This document shows, piece after piece, positions 1 to 6,525 of a stretch of 7,677 nt of DNA. The first letter of the stretch is position 1. Each line of letters starts with the position of its first letter. This DNA comes from Pseudomonadota bacterium. Lineage in GTDB: Bacteria; Pseudomonadota; Gammaproteobacteria; Burkholderiales; Thiobacillaceae. The position numbers were made by a program, and so were the translations under genes. The stretch is taken from the NCBI GenBank assembly GCA_021821425.1, contig JAKACL010000139.1:1-7677 (forward strand), given 5' to 3'. The notes below the pieces were generated by a model. The model saw only the letters and a program-made list of their open reading frames with translations. It did no database searches and was not told where the DNA came from.

Positions 1-707
1 AGACACGCGTCGCGATACAACGCCCACACCGCGTCGCACACCGGGCGGTCGTGGGTATCGACGATGTAATCGCCGTGGTCGCTGTGCCCTGCCAGGTGGA
101 TCTGTCGGATACGCGCTGCCGGCAGATGACGCAGGTACTCGCGCGGATCGAAACCGTGGTTCACGCTGCTGACGTACACGTTGTTCACATCGAGCAGCAG
201 CAGGCAGTCGGCCTCTTCCGCCACCGCCCGCAGAAAAGTCCACTCGGGCATGACCGAATCGGTGAATTCGAGATAGCTCGACACGTTCTCGAGCAGCATG
301 CGTTCGCCCAGCAGGTCCTGAATCTGCCGCACATGCGCCACCACCAGGCGCAGGGCTTCTTCGCTGTAGGGCAGCGGCAGCAGGTCGTGGCTGTTCTTGC
401 CCGCCACGCCGGTCCAGCACAGATGGTCCGATACCCAGAGCGGCTCGACCCGGCGCGCCAGCTGTTTCAGCCGCGCCAGATAATCGCGATCGAGCGGATC
501 GGTCGAGCCGATCGACAGCGACACGCCATGCAGCGCCACCGGGTAGTCGGCGCGTATCGCGTCCAGCATCGCCAGAGGCTTGCCGCCCGGCACCATGTAG
601 TTTTCCGAGATGAGCTCGAGCCAGTCCACCGGCTGCGGGCCCGCCATGAAATCGGCATAGTGGTCGGGGCGCAGCCCCAGCCCGAATCCGGGCGACGTTT
701 TTTGCAT
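1..707 (-). CDS. bufB: MNIO (DUF692) family bufferin maturase, 3' end outside window
   Basis: Multinuclear non-heme iron-dependent oxidase of the DUF692 family, a TIM-barrel enzyme that oxidises cysteines of a ribosomally made peptide; in bufferin systems the products are sulfur heterocycles that bind copper. The start and 235 codons are visible; the family is usually about 280 residues, so roughly 45 are missing. Family landmarks appear in order: GLGLRPDHY (residues 9-17), ISENYM with E35/N36, LHG with H60, WVSDHLCW with D94/H95, LLENVSSYL with E140/N141, [12 protein letters not shown] with D173/N175/N176, NHGFDP with H184, [11 protein letters not shown] with H204/H208/H211, and DTHDRP with D217/H219. 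These His/Asp/Glu/Asn positions are the expected metal ligands and none is missing. The ATG at 707 puts the conserved GLGLRP motif at the usual distance from the N-terminus. An in-frame ATG at 752 would add 15 unconserved residues and lies in a hairpin loop. It is downstream of its likely substrate gene. Family assignment is firm; the substrate is inferred from adjacency. Confidence 0.93.
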   Translation of the reverse strand, partial: MQKTSPGFGLGLRPDHYADFMAGPQPVDWLELISENYMVPGGKPLAMLDAIRADYPVALHGVSLSIGSTDPLDRDYLARLKQLARRVEPLWVSDHLCWTGVAGKNSHDLLPLPYSEEALRLVVAHVRQIQDLLGERMLLENVSSYLEFTDSVMPEWTFLRAVAEEADCLLLLDVNNVYVSSVNHGFDPREYLRHLPAARIRQIHLAGHSDHGDYIVDTHDRPVCDAVWALYRDAC

Positions 708-735
708 GGCAGTCTCGTTCGCGAATGATCGGTTA

Positions 736-765
736 CCGTGCGCACCCGTCATCAGATGCGCACGG
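736..765 (-). other. Perfect 9-bp inverted repeat between bufferin and MNIO genes
   Basis: CCGTGCGCA (736-744) and TGCGCACGG (757-765) are perfect inverted repeats around a 12-nt loop. In the minus-strand transcript this gives a GC-rich stem 29 nt upstream of the MNIO start codon. No U-tract follows, so it is not a standard intrinsic terminator. It directly abuts the hairpin at 766-789. A role in setting the ratio of precursor to enzyme, by protecting the upstream message or limiting read-through, is inference. Confidence 0.6.
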
Positions 766-789
766 CAACCCCCTCAAAAAAGGGGATTG
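766..789 (-). other. Stem-loop just after the bufferin stop codon
   Basis: In the minus-strand RNA, CAAUCCCC (789-782) pairs with GGGGGUUG (773-766), eight pairs with one U-G wobble, around the loop UUUUUUGA. The stem begins 9 nt after the bufferin stop codon (TAA, 801-799). The wobble pair would be a C-A mismatch on the plus strand, so the fold suits the minus-strand transcript better. The U-run is inside the loop, not after the stem, so this is not a canonical terminator. It may stabilise the 3' end of the precursor message. Confidence 0.55.
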
Positions 790-798
790 CACGGCGGA

Positions 799-1089
799 TT
801 ACTGGGCTTTCAGATCGGCAATGACGCCGCCTTTTTCCATACAGGCACCCGCTGGCATCGCCTTGAAACCGTGGCCTTTGCAGGCGTTCTGGCCCTTGCA
901 GCTATGCTCGGCGGTCTTGCAGTCGCTGTTGCCCTTGCATGAGTGCACGTTGTAGCAGTGCACCTTGTCGCTTGCCGCGACGGCAGGGCCGCTGCTGCCA
1001 GCGGGATTGGGGGCGGCCGTTGCGGCCATCGAGAATGCCATCAGGGCTGCGGCCGACGCGAGTGCTGCGCCGTGGGATAACGTGGACAT
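799..1089 (-). CDS. bufA2: Six-cysteine periplasmic bufferin-type metallophore precursor (BufA2-like)
   Basis: A 96-residue secreted peptide, the likely substrate of the MNIO enzyme encoded just downstream. A signal peptide is plain: short N-region, Ala-rich hydrophobic stretch (about 8-24) and an AxA-type end near residue 26. A Pro/Gly/Ser/Ala linker (27-40) leads to a cysteine-rich core with C45, C51, C57, C64, C70 and C83. The core holds two copies of HSCKGxxxCK (49-58 and 62-71), 13 residues apart, followed by KGHGF and a final C83 near GG. This matches the Cys/Lys/Gly-rich BufA2-type bufferins, as opposed to the four-Cys DUF2282 (BufA1) type. Known bufferins have core cysteines converted to thiooxazole-like rings and bind copper in the periplasm. 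Which cysteines are modified here cannot be read from sequence. The start has a good AGGAG site. The BufA2 label is by resemblance; being an MNIO substrate is well supported by adjacency. Confidence 0.85.
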   Translation of the reverse strand: MSTLSHGAALASAAALMAFSMAATAAPNPAGSSGPAVAASDKVHCYNVHSCKGNSDCKTAEHSCKGQNACKGHGFKAMPAGACMEKGGVIADLKAQ

Positions 1090-1261
1090 GGGATGCTCCT
1101 TGAAATTATGAACGCTGGATCAATCCGCCCCCGAGGGGTGCGAACACCTGGGCCGCGCCGCGTTATCATGCTGTGGACCGGACGCGCCCGAAGAGTAGTC
1201 GCTGCACGTCCAGCTTCCTTACACCGGCACCTCTTTTTTTTGACATCGATAGAGAAACCGC
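1090..1261. promoter_or_regulatory. Divergent intergenic region between bufferin operon and ridA
   Basis: These 172 nt separate two outward-facing transcription units, so promoters for both should lie here. I found no convincing sigma-70 pair. The best plus-strand -10-like element is TATCAT (1164-1169), without a good -35. On the minus strand CATAAT near 1105 is too close to the ribosome binding site to work as a -10. Many bufferin operons are controlled by ECF sigma factors, whose promoters I could not recognise here. A T-rich run (1233-1241) lies in the ridA leader without a preceding stem. Confidence 0.4.
1095..1100 (-). promoter_or_regulatory. Strong ribosome binding site of the bufferin gene
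   Basis: The minus strand reads AGGAGC, with 6 nt between AGGAG and the ATG at 1089. It is the best Shine-Dalgarno match near any start in the window, which fits a precursor peptide that must be made in large amounts. The MNIO gene has only a weak GAGA ahead of its ATG, which suggests the peptide is translated more than the enzyme. Confidence 0.75.
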
Positions 1262-1639
1262 ATGAAAACCATCATCCAGACCGCCGACGCGCCCGCTGCG
1301 ATCGGCACCTACTCGCAGGCCGTCCGGGTCGACCGCACTGTTTATCTGTCCGGGCAGATCGGACTCGACCCTGCTTCGATGCAGATGGTCGAGGGCATCG
1401 ACGCGCAGATCCACCAGGTATTCAAAAACCTGTCCGCGGTGGCTACCGCGGCAGGCGGCTCGCTGGCCAACGTGGTGAAGTTGAATGTGTTTCTGACCGA
1501 CCTCGGCCACTTTCCGAGGGTGAACGAGATCATGGCCGGCTACTTCAGCCAGCCCTATCCGGCGCGCGCCGCGGTCGGCGTGTCCGCCTTGCCGCGCGGC
1601 GCGCTGGTCGAGGCCGACGCCGTGATGGTGGCGGACTGA
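1262..1639 (+). CDS. ridA: RidA family 2-iminobutanoate/2-iminopropanoate deaminase
   Basis: A 125-residue RidA (YjgF/YER057c/UK114) protein. The family hydrolyses reactive enamine/imine intermediates released by PLP enzymes such as threonine dehydratase, protecting other PLP enzymes, and acts as a cytoplasmic trimer. Visible hallmarks are GTYSQA with Y17, [10 protein letters not shown] (28-37), the [12 protein letters not shown] strand (70-81), [23 protein letters not shown] with R102 (equivalent to catalytic Arg105 of E. coli RidA) and E117 (equivalent to Glu120). E. coli Cys107 is replaced by Ala. Length is normal (E. coli 128). The ATG has a weak AGAG about 7 nt upstream. It ends 4 nt before recG, so the two are probably co-transcribed. 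Confident for family; archetypal RidA is the best subgroup. Confidence 0.93.
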   Translation: MKTIIQTADAPAAIGTYSQAVRVDRTVYLSGQIGLDPASMQMVEGIDAQIHQVFKNLSAVATAAGGSLANVVKLNVFLTDLGHFPRVNEIMAGYFSQPYPARAAVGVSALPRGALVEADAVMVAD

Positions 1640-1643
1640 ACAC

Positions 1644-3680
1644 TTGAAAGCGGCGGCGGCGTTTTCCTTTCCCGTCAGCCCGGCGCTCGCCGCCAAACTC
1701 GCCAAACTTGGGCTCACCCGCGACGCCGATCTGGTGCTGCATCTTCCGCTGCGCTGGGAGGACGAAACCCGGATCACGCCGATCCGCGATCTGCTCCCCG
1801 GGCAGACGGCGCAGGTCCAGGCACTGGTGCGCGAGGCGAAGGTCGCGTACCGCCCGCGCCGCATGCTGACGGTGACGGTGGAAGACGGGAGCGGCGTGCT
1901 CGGCATCCGCTTTCTGAATTTTTATCCCAGCCACCTCAAGCTGTTCCAGCCGGGCGAATCATTCCGTTTCAACGGCGAGGTGCGCGGCGGCTTTCTCGGA
2001 CTGGAAATGGTGCACCCGCGCTTTGCCAAAGCCGGCGACGACACGCCGCTGCCGACGCAGCTGACCCCGGTTTACCCCACCACCGCCGGACTCGGCCAGG
2101 CCACCCTGCGCCGCGCGGTCGAGCGCGCATTGGTGGCGCCGATCCCCGACACGCTGCCCGCCGCTTGGCTGGACGAACTCGGGCTGCCCGAACTGGAAGC
2201 CAGCATTCGCCTGCTGCACCAGCCACCGCTGGAATGCGCACTGGCCGAACTCGAATCGCGCCGCCATCCCGCCTGGCAACGACTGGCATTCGACGAGCTG
2301 CTGGCGCAGCAGCTGTCGCTCGCCACCGCGCGCCGCCAGCGCAAAGCGCGTCCGACCCTGCCCTTGCCGCCCCGCAAAAAACTGACCGCCAGATTTACCC
2401 GGGAACTCCCGTTCGCGCTGACCGCCGCGCAGGCGCGCGCCTGGCAGGAAATCAGCGCCGACCTGGCACAGCCGCATCCGATGCGCCGCCTGCTGCAGGG
2501 CGACGTCGGCAGCGGCAAGACCGTGGTGGCGGCGCTGGCCTGTTTGCAGGCGATCGAAAACGGTTTCCAGGCGGCCTTCATGGCGCCGACCGAAATCCTC
2601 GCCGAGCAGCATTACCGCAAGCTGGCGCCGACGCTGAGCGCACTCGGCGTGCGCTGCACCTGGGTGTCGGGCAGCCAGCGCAAGGCCGAGCGCAGCGCCG
2701 CCTGGAAGGCGATTGCCGCGGGCGAAGCCGATCTCGCGTTCGGCACCCATGCATTGTTCCAGGAAGCCGGCAGTTTCCAGCGGCTGGGCGTGGCGGTGGT
2801 CGACGAGCAGCACCGCTTCGGCGTCGGCCAGCGGCTGGCGCTGATGCAGAAAGGCGTGGAGCCGCATCAATTGATGATGAGCGCGACGCCGATCCCGCGC
2901 ACGCTGGCGATGAGCTTTTTCGCCGATCTCGATGTCTCGGTGATCGACGAACTGCCGCCGGGCCGCACGCCGATCGTGACGAAACTGGTGAGCGCCGCGC
3001 GCCGCGACGACGTGCTGGCACGGGTGACGGACGCCTGCCTGGCGGGCGGCCAGGCCTACTGGGTATGCCCGCTGATCGAGGAGTCCGAAAAGCTGCAGCT
3101 TCAGACCGCACAGGACACCTATGCAACGCTGACCGAACAACTCCCCGACCTGAAAGTCGGCCTGGTACACGGACGACTGAAAGCGGACGAGAAGCAGGCG
3201 GTGATGGCAGCGTTCCAGGCGCATGAAATCGACCTCCTGGTCGCCACCACCGTGATCGAGGTCGGCGTCGACGTGCCCAATGCCGCACTGATGGTGATCG
3301 AGCACGCCGAACGGATGGGGCTCGCCCAGCTGCATCAACTGCGGGGGCGCGTCGGCCGCGGCAGCCGCGAGTCGGTATGCGTGCTGCTGTACGAAACGCC
3401 GCACTCGGAGCTGGCGCGCGCACGCCTGAAGGTGATTTTCGAATTGACCGACGGCTTCGAGATCGCACGCCAGGACCTGCTGCTGCGCGGCCCGGGCGAG
3501 TTGCTCGGCCATCGCCAGAGCGGCCTGCCGATGCTGCGCTTTGCCGATCTGGAGCGCGATGTCGCGCTGCTGGAGGCCGCGCGCGACCTCGCGCAACGCT
3601 GCCTGGCCCGCCACCCCGACATTGCGGCACGCCACATGGAACGCTGGATCGGCCAGCGCCAGGCGTTGACGTCGATCTAG
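1644..3680 (+). CDS. recG: ATP-dependent DNA helicase RecG
   Basis: A 678-residue superfamily 2 helicase that remodels stalled replication forks and Holliday junctions (E. coli RecG: 693 residues). Order: N-terminal wedge/OB-fold region (about 45-165), then two helicase domains. Motifs: Walker A GDVGSGKT (286-293), MAPTEILAEQH (313-323), DEQH box (387-390), SATPIPRTLAMS (413-424), ATTVIEVGVDVPNA (534-547), QLRGRVGRG (565-573), and the RecG-specific C-terminal motif DLLLRGPGELLGHRQSG (611-627) that couples ATP use to fork movement. All key residues are intact. The start is TTG at 1644: an in-frame TGA at 1623-1625 and absence of another start codon before conserved sequence leave no better choice. 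A weak GGCGGA lies about 8 nt upstream, inside the end of ridA. The TTG start and 4-nt gap suggest translation coupled to ridA and low expression. Confidence 0.97.
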   Translation: MKAAAAFSFPVSPALAAKLAKLGLTRDADLVLHLPLRWEDETRITPIRDLLPGQTAQVQALVREAKVAYRPRRMLTVTVEDGSGVLGIRFLNFYPSHLKLFQPGESFRFNGEVRGGFLGLEMVHPRFAKAGDDTPLPTQLTPVYPTTAGLGQATLRRAVERALVAPIPDTLPAAWLDELGLPELEASIRLLHQPPLECALAELESRRHPAWQRLAFDELLAQQLSLATARRQRKARPTLPLPPRKKLTARFTRELPFALTAAQARAWQEISADLAQPHPMRRLLQGDVGSGKTVVAALACLQAIENGFQAAFMAPTEILAEQHYRKLAPTLSALGVRCTWVSGSQRKAERSAAWKAIAAGEADLAFGTHALFQEAGSFQRLGVAVVDEQHRFGVGQRLALMQKGVEPHQLMMSATPIPRTLAMSFFADLDVSVIDELPPGRTPIVTKLVSAARRDDVLARVTDACLAGGQAYWVCPLIEESEKLQLQTAQDTYATLTEQLPDLKVGLVHGRLKADEKQAVMAAFQAHEIDLLVATTVIEVGVDVPNAALMVIEHAERMGLAQLHQLRGRVGRGSRESVCVLLYETPHSELARARLKVIFELTDGFEIARQDLLLRGPGELLGHRQSGLPMLRFADLERDVALLEAARDLAQRCLARHPDIAARHMERWIGQRQALTSI

Positions 3681-3687
3681 GCCCTTG

Positions 3688-4272
3688 ATGACGCCGCTGC
3701 GGCATAATGCCGACTTTCCGCATCCGGAACCTCATGCCGTGCTCGATACCCGGCAGGGCTGGCTTGCCCACCCCCTCTCGCTTCCCCGCGCGCTGCGCCT
3801 CTGGCTCAGCGACCGCGGCTCGCTCACCCGGCGCCTCAAAACGCGCTGTGCCGCGTTTCGCGTGGCGCCGCTGACGACCGGGCTGGCCCGGCCGAACCCG
3901 GACGAATATGCGCTGCTGGGACTGATGCCGGGGACCCGCGCCTATGTGCGCGAAGTCATGCTGCTGTGCGACGACGTGCCGGTGGTGTTTGCCCACAGCG
4001 TGCTGCCGCACGCCAGCCTGCGCGGCGGCTGGAATGGCATCACCCGGCTCGGCAGCCGCTCGCTCGGCGAGGCGCTCTTCTGCGACCATCGCATCGAGCG
4101 CCAGCCGCTGGCCTATCGACAGCTGCGGCACGGCCACCCGCTGTTTCGTACCATCACCACGCAGCACCCACTGGAAGCCCGCAGCCTGTGGGCGCGCCGC
4201 TCGGCGTTCTGCCTCAACCATCACCCCCTGCTGGTGACCGAAGTGTTTCTGCCCACGATCGACACGCTATGA
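3688..4272 (+). CDS. ubiC: Chorismate--pyruvate lyase UbiC
   Basis: Converts chorismate to 4-hydroxybenzoate and pyruvate, the first committed step of ubiquinone synthesis, in the cytoplasm. From the ATG it has 194 residues (E. coli 165). Family positions are visible: [12 protein letters not shown] (39-50), YVREVMLLC with R88 (equivalent to E. coli Arg76), the [14 protein letters not shown] segment (118-131) and LWARRSAF...LLVTEVFLP with E185 (equivalent to Glu155). The last four bases overlap the ubiA start (ATGA, 4269-4272), so the next enzyme of the pathway is translationally coupled. The start is uncertain: ATG 3688 follows a TTG at 3685 and lies 7 nt after the recG stop, but the first 17 residues are unconserved. 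GTG 3739, with GGAA 9 nt upstream, would give 177 residues, nearer the family length. Function is firm, the start is not. Confidence 0.93.
   Translation: MTPLRHNADFPHPEPHAVLDTRQGWLAHPLSLPRALRLWLSDRGSLTRRLKTRCAAFRVAPLTTGLARPNPDEYALLGLMPGTRAYVREVMLLCDDVPVVFAHSVLPHASLRGGWNGITRLGSRSLGEALFCDHRIERQPLAYRQLRHGHPLFRTITTQHPLEARSLWARRSAFCLNHHPLLVTEVFLPTIDTL
3703..3708 (+). promoter_or_regulatory. Possible -10 element (CATAAT) for ubiC-ubiA
   Basis: CATAAT lies within GGCATAATGCC just after the recG stop. If used, transcription would begin near 3715 and only the GTG at 3739 could serve as the ubiC start. There is no good -35 at the right distance: TTGATG (3685-3690) is only 12 nt upstream. A weak call made because ubiquinone genes and recG have no shared function. 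Confidence 0.25.
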
Positions 4273-5132
4273 CACTCTCCGAACGCCTGTCCCTTTACGA
4301 AAAACTGATGCGGCTCGACAAGCCGATCGGCATCCTGCTGCTGCTGTGGCCGACGCTCTGGGGGCAGTGGCTCGCCAGCAACGGGCGGCCGGACTGGCTG
4401 ATCCTGTGGATTTTCGTCATGGGCGTGGTGCTGATGCGATCGGCCGGCTGCGTCATCAACGACTACGCCGACCGCGATTTCGACCCTCGTGTGGCGCGCA
4501 CCCGCGAACGCCCGCTGGCCGCCGGCAAGGTGTCGCCGAAGGAGGCGCTGCTGCTGGCGGCAGGCCTGTCGCTGCTGGCTTTCCTGTTGATCCTGCCGCT
4601 CGATGCGCTGGTGCTGAAGTTGTCGGTGGTCGCGCTGTTTCTCGCCGCGAGCTATCCGTTCACCAAGCGCTTCTTCGCGATTCCGCAGGCCTATCTCGGC
4701 GTCGCCTTCGGCTTCGGCATTCCGATGAGCTATGCCGCGCTGTGGGGAGAGGTCCCGCAGGAAGCCTGGATCATGCTGCTCGCCAACGTGTTCTGGGCGA
4801 TCGCCTACGACACGCAATACGCGATGGTCGACCGCGAAGACGATCTGAAGATTGGCATCAAGACCTCGGCGATTACCTTCGGTCGTTTCGATCTGGCGGC
4901 GATTGCGCTCTGCTATGCGGCGACGCTGGGCCTGCTCGGCTGGGTGGGCAAGCAGCGTGAAATGGGCTGGGCGTTCTACGGCGGGCTGGCGGTGGCAGCG
5001 GCGATCGCGCTGTATCACATGGTGCTGATCCGGCAGCGCGATCCGGCGCAATGCTTTCGTGCCTTCCTGCACAACGCCTGGTTCGGTGCCGCCGTATTCG
5101 GCGGCATCGCGCTGCATTTCCTGTTGCGATAG
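4269..5132 (+). CDS. ubiA: 4-hydroxybenzoate polyprenyltransferase UbiA
   Basis: An inner-membrane prenyltransferase that attaches the polyprenyl tail to 4-hydroxybenzoate, the step after UbiC. The 287 residues are normal for the family. The two Mg-diphosphate-binding Asp motifs are intact: NDYADRDFD (64-72) and [13 protein letters not shown] (180-192). Other signatures are [18 protein letters not shown] (15-32), RPLAAGKVS (81-89), [16 protein letters not shown] (129-144) and [11 protein letters not shown] (195-205). About eight to nine hydrophobic segments are present, including approximately 41-62, 93-111, 114-128, 141-158, 166-183, 208-226, 235-253 and 268-285. ATG 4269 overlaps the ubiC TGA. 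The gene ends 5 nt before the convergent SPOR-protein stop codon. Confidence 0.97.
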   Translation: MTLSERLSLYEKLMRLDKPIGILLLLWPTLWGQWLASNGRPDWLILWIFVMGVVLMRSAGCVINDYADRDFDPRVARTRERPLAAGKVSPKEALLLAAGLSLLAFLLILPLDALVLKLSVVALFLAASYPFTKRFFAIPQAYLGVAFGFGIPMSYAALWGEVPQEAWIMLLANVFWAIAYDTQYAMVDREDDLKIGIKTSAITFGRFDLAAIALCYAATLGLLGWVGKQREMGWAFYGGLAVAAAIALYHMVLIRQRDPAQCFRAFLHNAWFGAAVFGGIALHFLLR

Positions 5133-5137
5133 ACGGC

Positions 5138-5794
5138 TCAGGACGGACACGCCACCCGCGACTGCTGGCTGTTCGGATGCGCCTGCCTGATTTCGCCGAG
5201 GCTTTTCAGCGCATCCGGATCTTCGCTGCGAATCACGAAGTAAAACCCGGTGCCCTGCCGCGGCAGCACTTCGACCCGCGTACCCAGCACACCCTTGCTT
5301 TCGAGTTCGCGCACGCGCCGGCCGGCCGCTTCATCGTTGGCGAAGAGACCCAGCGAAATCGCATTGCGCCAGACGGCATCTTTCACCACAAACGCATCCT
5401 GCACCCCTGCCGCCGTCAGTTCATTGAGTTTTGACTCGGCCGATTCGGCGCTGGGCAGCGGCGGAAATATCACCCAGCGTCGAGTGTTCAGCGGCACTTC
5501 GGTGAACGACATTACGCGCTGGCCCGCCAGCGACTTGAGCTGCTCGCGGACCTGCACGTACTCTTCCGGATTCAGACCGCGCCATTCCACGCAGAATGCC
5601 TCGGCCGCCACCGGTGCAGGTGACGACGGCGCCACCGGTGCGGGCGCGGGCGCCGTCGGCCTGCGCAGGCTCAGGCGGTCGACATTCATCGCCGCATGCC
5701 GGTCCGTCGCTTCGCGCGGCCAGTACTCGCGCGATACGAACCATCCCGCCACCGCCAGGTTCAATAGCAGCAAACTCCAGGCAAGCCATTTCAT
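5138..5794 (-). CDS. Membrane-anchored SPOR-domain protein
   Basis: A 218-residue predicted single-span inner-membrane protein. The N-terminus MKWLAWSLLLLNLAVAGWFV (1-20) is a hydrophobic anchor with little charge ahead of it, followed by a periplasmic linker rich in Pro and Ala (about 46-65). The rest is a SPOR-like fold: RWVIFPPLPSAESAESKLNEL (106-126) and NAISLGLFANDEAAGRRVREL (144-164), the latter having the characteristic S(L/I)G.F....A....L pattern. SPOR domains bind denuded glycan strands of septal peptidoglycan, so a cell-envelope or division role is the best inference; no specific partner is visible. C68 and C216 are the only cysteines and could pair in the periplasm. GGAGAG lies 9 nt before the ATG at 5794, which overlaps the coaX stop (ATGA, 5794-5791). 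Last gene of the birA-coaX operon. Confidence 0.85.
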   Translation of the reverse strand: MKWLAWSLLLLNLAVAGWFVSREYWPREATDRHAAMNVDRLSLRRPTAPAPAPVAPSSPAPVAAEAFCVEWRGLNPEEYVQVREQLKSLAGQRVMSFTEVPLNTRRWVIFPPLPSAESAESKLNELTAAGVQDAFVVKDAVWRNAISLGLFANDEAAGRRVRELESKGVLGTRVEVLPRQGTGFYFVIRSEDPDALKSLGEIRQAHPNSQQSRVACPS

Positions 5795-6525
5795 CGTGTT
5801 GTTCTCTCCACGGCAACGCAGTGGATGCCTTCCAGTACCAGGGCCGGGACCCACTCGCCCGGCAGGTTCAAATGCTGCGATAACATCGGGGCGTCGCCGC
5901 CGGTCAACAAGCAGCGCGGCGGTTTGCCGGCGGCCTCGGCGAGCTGCGCATACTGCTGCCGGATCGTGCCGCACAACGCCGCCAGAATGCCGCTGTGCAC
6001 GGCATCGGCCGTGGTGCGCGGAAACGCCTGAACCTCGCCCGCAACCTCCGCAACCCGAGCTGTGCCCTGCTGCAGCGCCTGCCGCATCAGCTTGAAGCCC
6101 GGGACGATCACGCCGCCCTGGAACACGCCATCGGGCATCAGCGCATCGACCGTCATCGCCGTGCCGGCCGATACCACCAGCACCGCATCGTGTGTGCGCT
6201 GACGCGCACCGATCAAACCCATCCAGCGGTCCACGCCCAATTGCTGCGGATCCCGGTAACTGTTTTTCAGGTCGCCGAAAACGGCCTCGGCCTTCAGCCA
6301 GGCTGCAGCCAACCCGGCTTCATCCAGCAGCGCGGCCAGCGCTGCCTCACGCGCGGCGTCGGCTACGCTGGCGATGAAACAGGTCGCATCGGCCGTCAGT
6401 TCCGCCTTCAGGCCCGACCAATCGGCGTAATCGCTTCTGCCCTGCGCGCGCCACTGACCCGCGTCGACCACGGTCCATTTCAGGGTCGAGTTTCCGGCAT
6501 CGATCAGCAATACGCGACGGCTCAT
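5791..6525 (-). CDS. coaX: Type III pantothenate kinase CoaX
   Basis: Phosphorylates pantothenate to 4'-phosphopantothenate, the first step of coenzyme A synthesis, in the cytoplasm. The 244-residue protein has the ASKHA-fold signatures of type III enzymes: DAGNSTLKW (9-17, phosphate-binding, catalytic D9), the GVDRW motif (97-101) that contacts pantothenate, VVSAGTAMTVDAL (117-129) and GGVIVPGFKLM (137-147). LLTGGDAPML (206-215) belongs to the second half of the fold. Type III kinases typically need a monovalent cation and are not feedback-inhibited by CoA. The ATG at 6525 overlaps the birA stop (ATGA, 6525-6522), and the stop overlaps the start of the SPOR gene. birA-coaX adjacency is common in proteobacteria. 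Confidence 0.96.
   Translation of the reverse strand: MSRRVLLIDAGNSTLKWTVVDAGQWRAQGRSDYADWSGLKAELTADATCFIASVADAAREAALAALLDEAGLAAAWLKAEAVFGDLKNSYRDPQQLGVDRWMGLIGARQRTHDAVLVVSAGTAMTVDALMPDGVFQGGVIVPGFKLMRQALQQGTARVAEVAGEVQAFPRTTADAVHSGILAALCGTIRQQYAQLAEAAGKPPRCLLTGGDAPMLSQHLNLPGEWVPALVLEGIHCVAVERTTR

Noticed and set aside
51..728. 225-residue open frame on the plus strand
   Set aside because: It is antisense to the MNIO gene, whose conserved motifs are on the minus strand; its composition (many His, Arg, Gln) is typical of a GC-rich shadow frame.
750..752. Upstream in-frame ATG for the MNIO gene
   Set aside because: It adds 15 residues unlike the family, has no ribosome binding site and sits in the loop of a 9-bp hairpin.
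1231..1241. T-run ahead of ridA as an intrinsic terminator or attenuator
   Set aside because: No stable stem precedes it; the nearest inverted repeat (GCTG/CAGC at 1201-1214) is only 4 bp and too far away.
1240..1245. TTGACA resembling a perfect -35 box ahead of ridA
   Set aside because: It lies only 16 nt before the ridA ATG, leaving no room for a -10 and a transcription start before the coding region.
1093..1647. 184-residue plus-strand open frame covering ridA
   Set aside because: It overlaps ridA in another frame; ridA has catalytic residues and normal length.
1959..3635. 558-residue open frame on the minus strand
   Set aside because: It lies entirely antisense to recG, has no recognisable domain and has shadow-frame composition.
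2578..4224. 548-residue open frame on the minus strand
   Set aside because: It is antisense to recG and ubiC and rich in Arg, Pro and Ala with no motif; both plus-strand genes are certain.
4221..5150. 309-residue open frame on the minus strand
   Set aside because: It is antisense to ubiA, with Gln/Arg/His-rich composition and no motif.
5138..5974. Longer 278-residue form of the SPOR protein
   Set aside because: The extension lies in the coaX coding region. The ATG at 5794 has a GGAGAG site and begins exactly at the membrane anchor.
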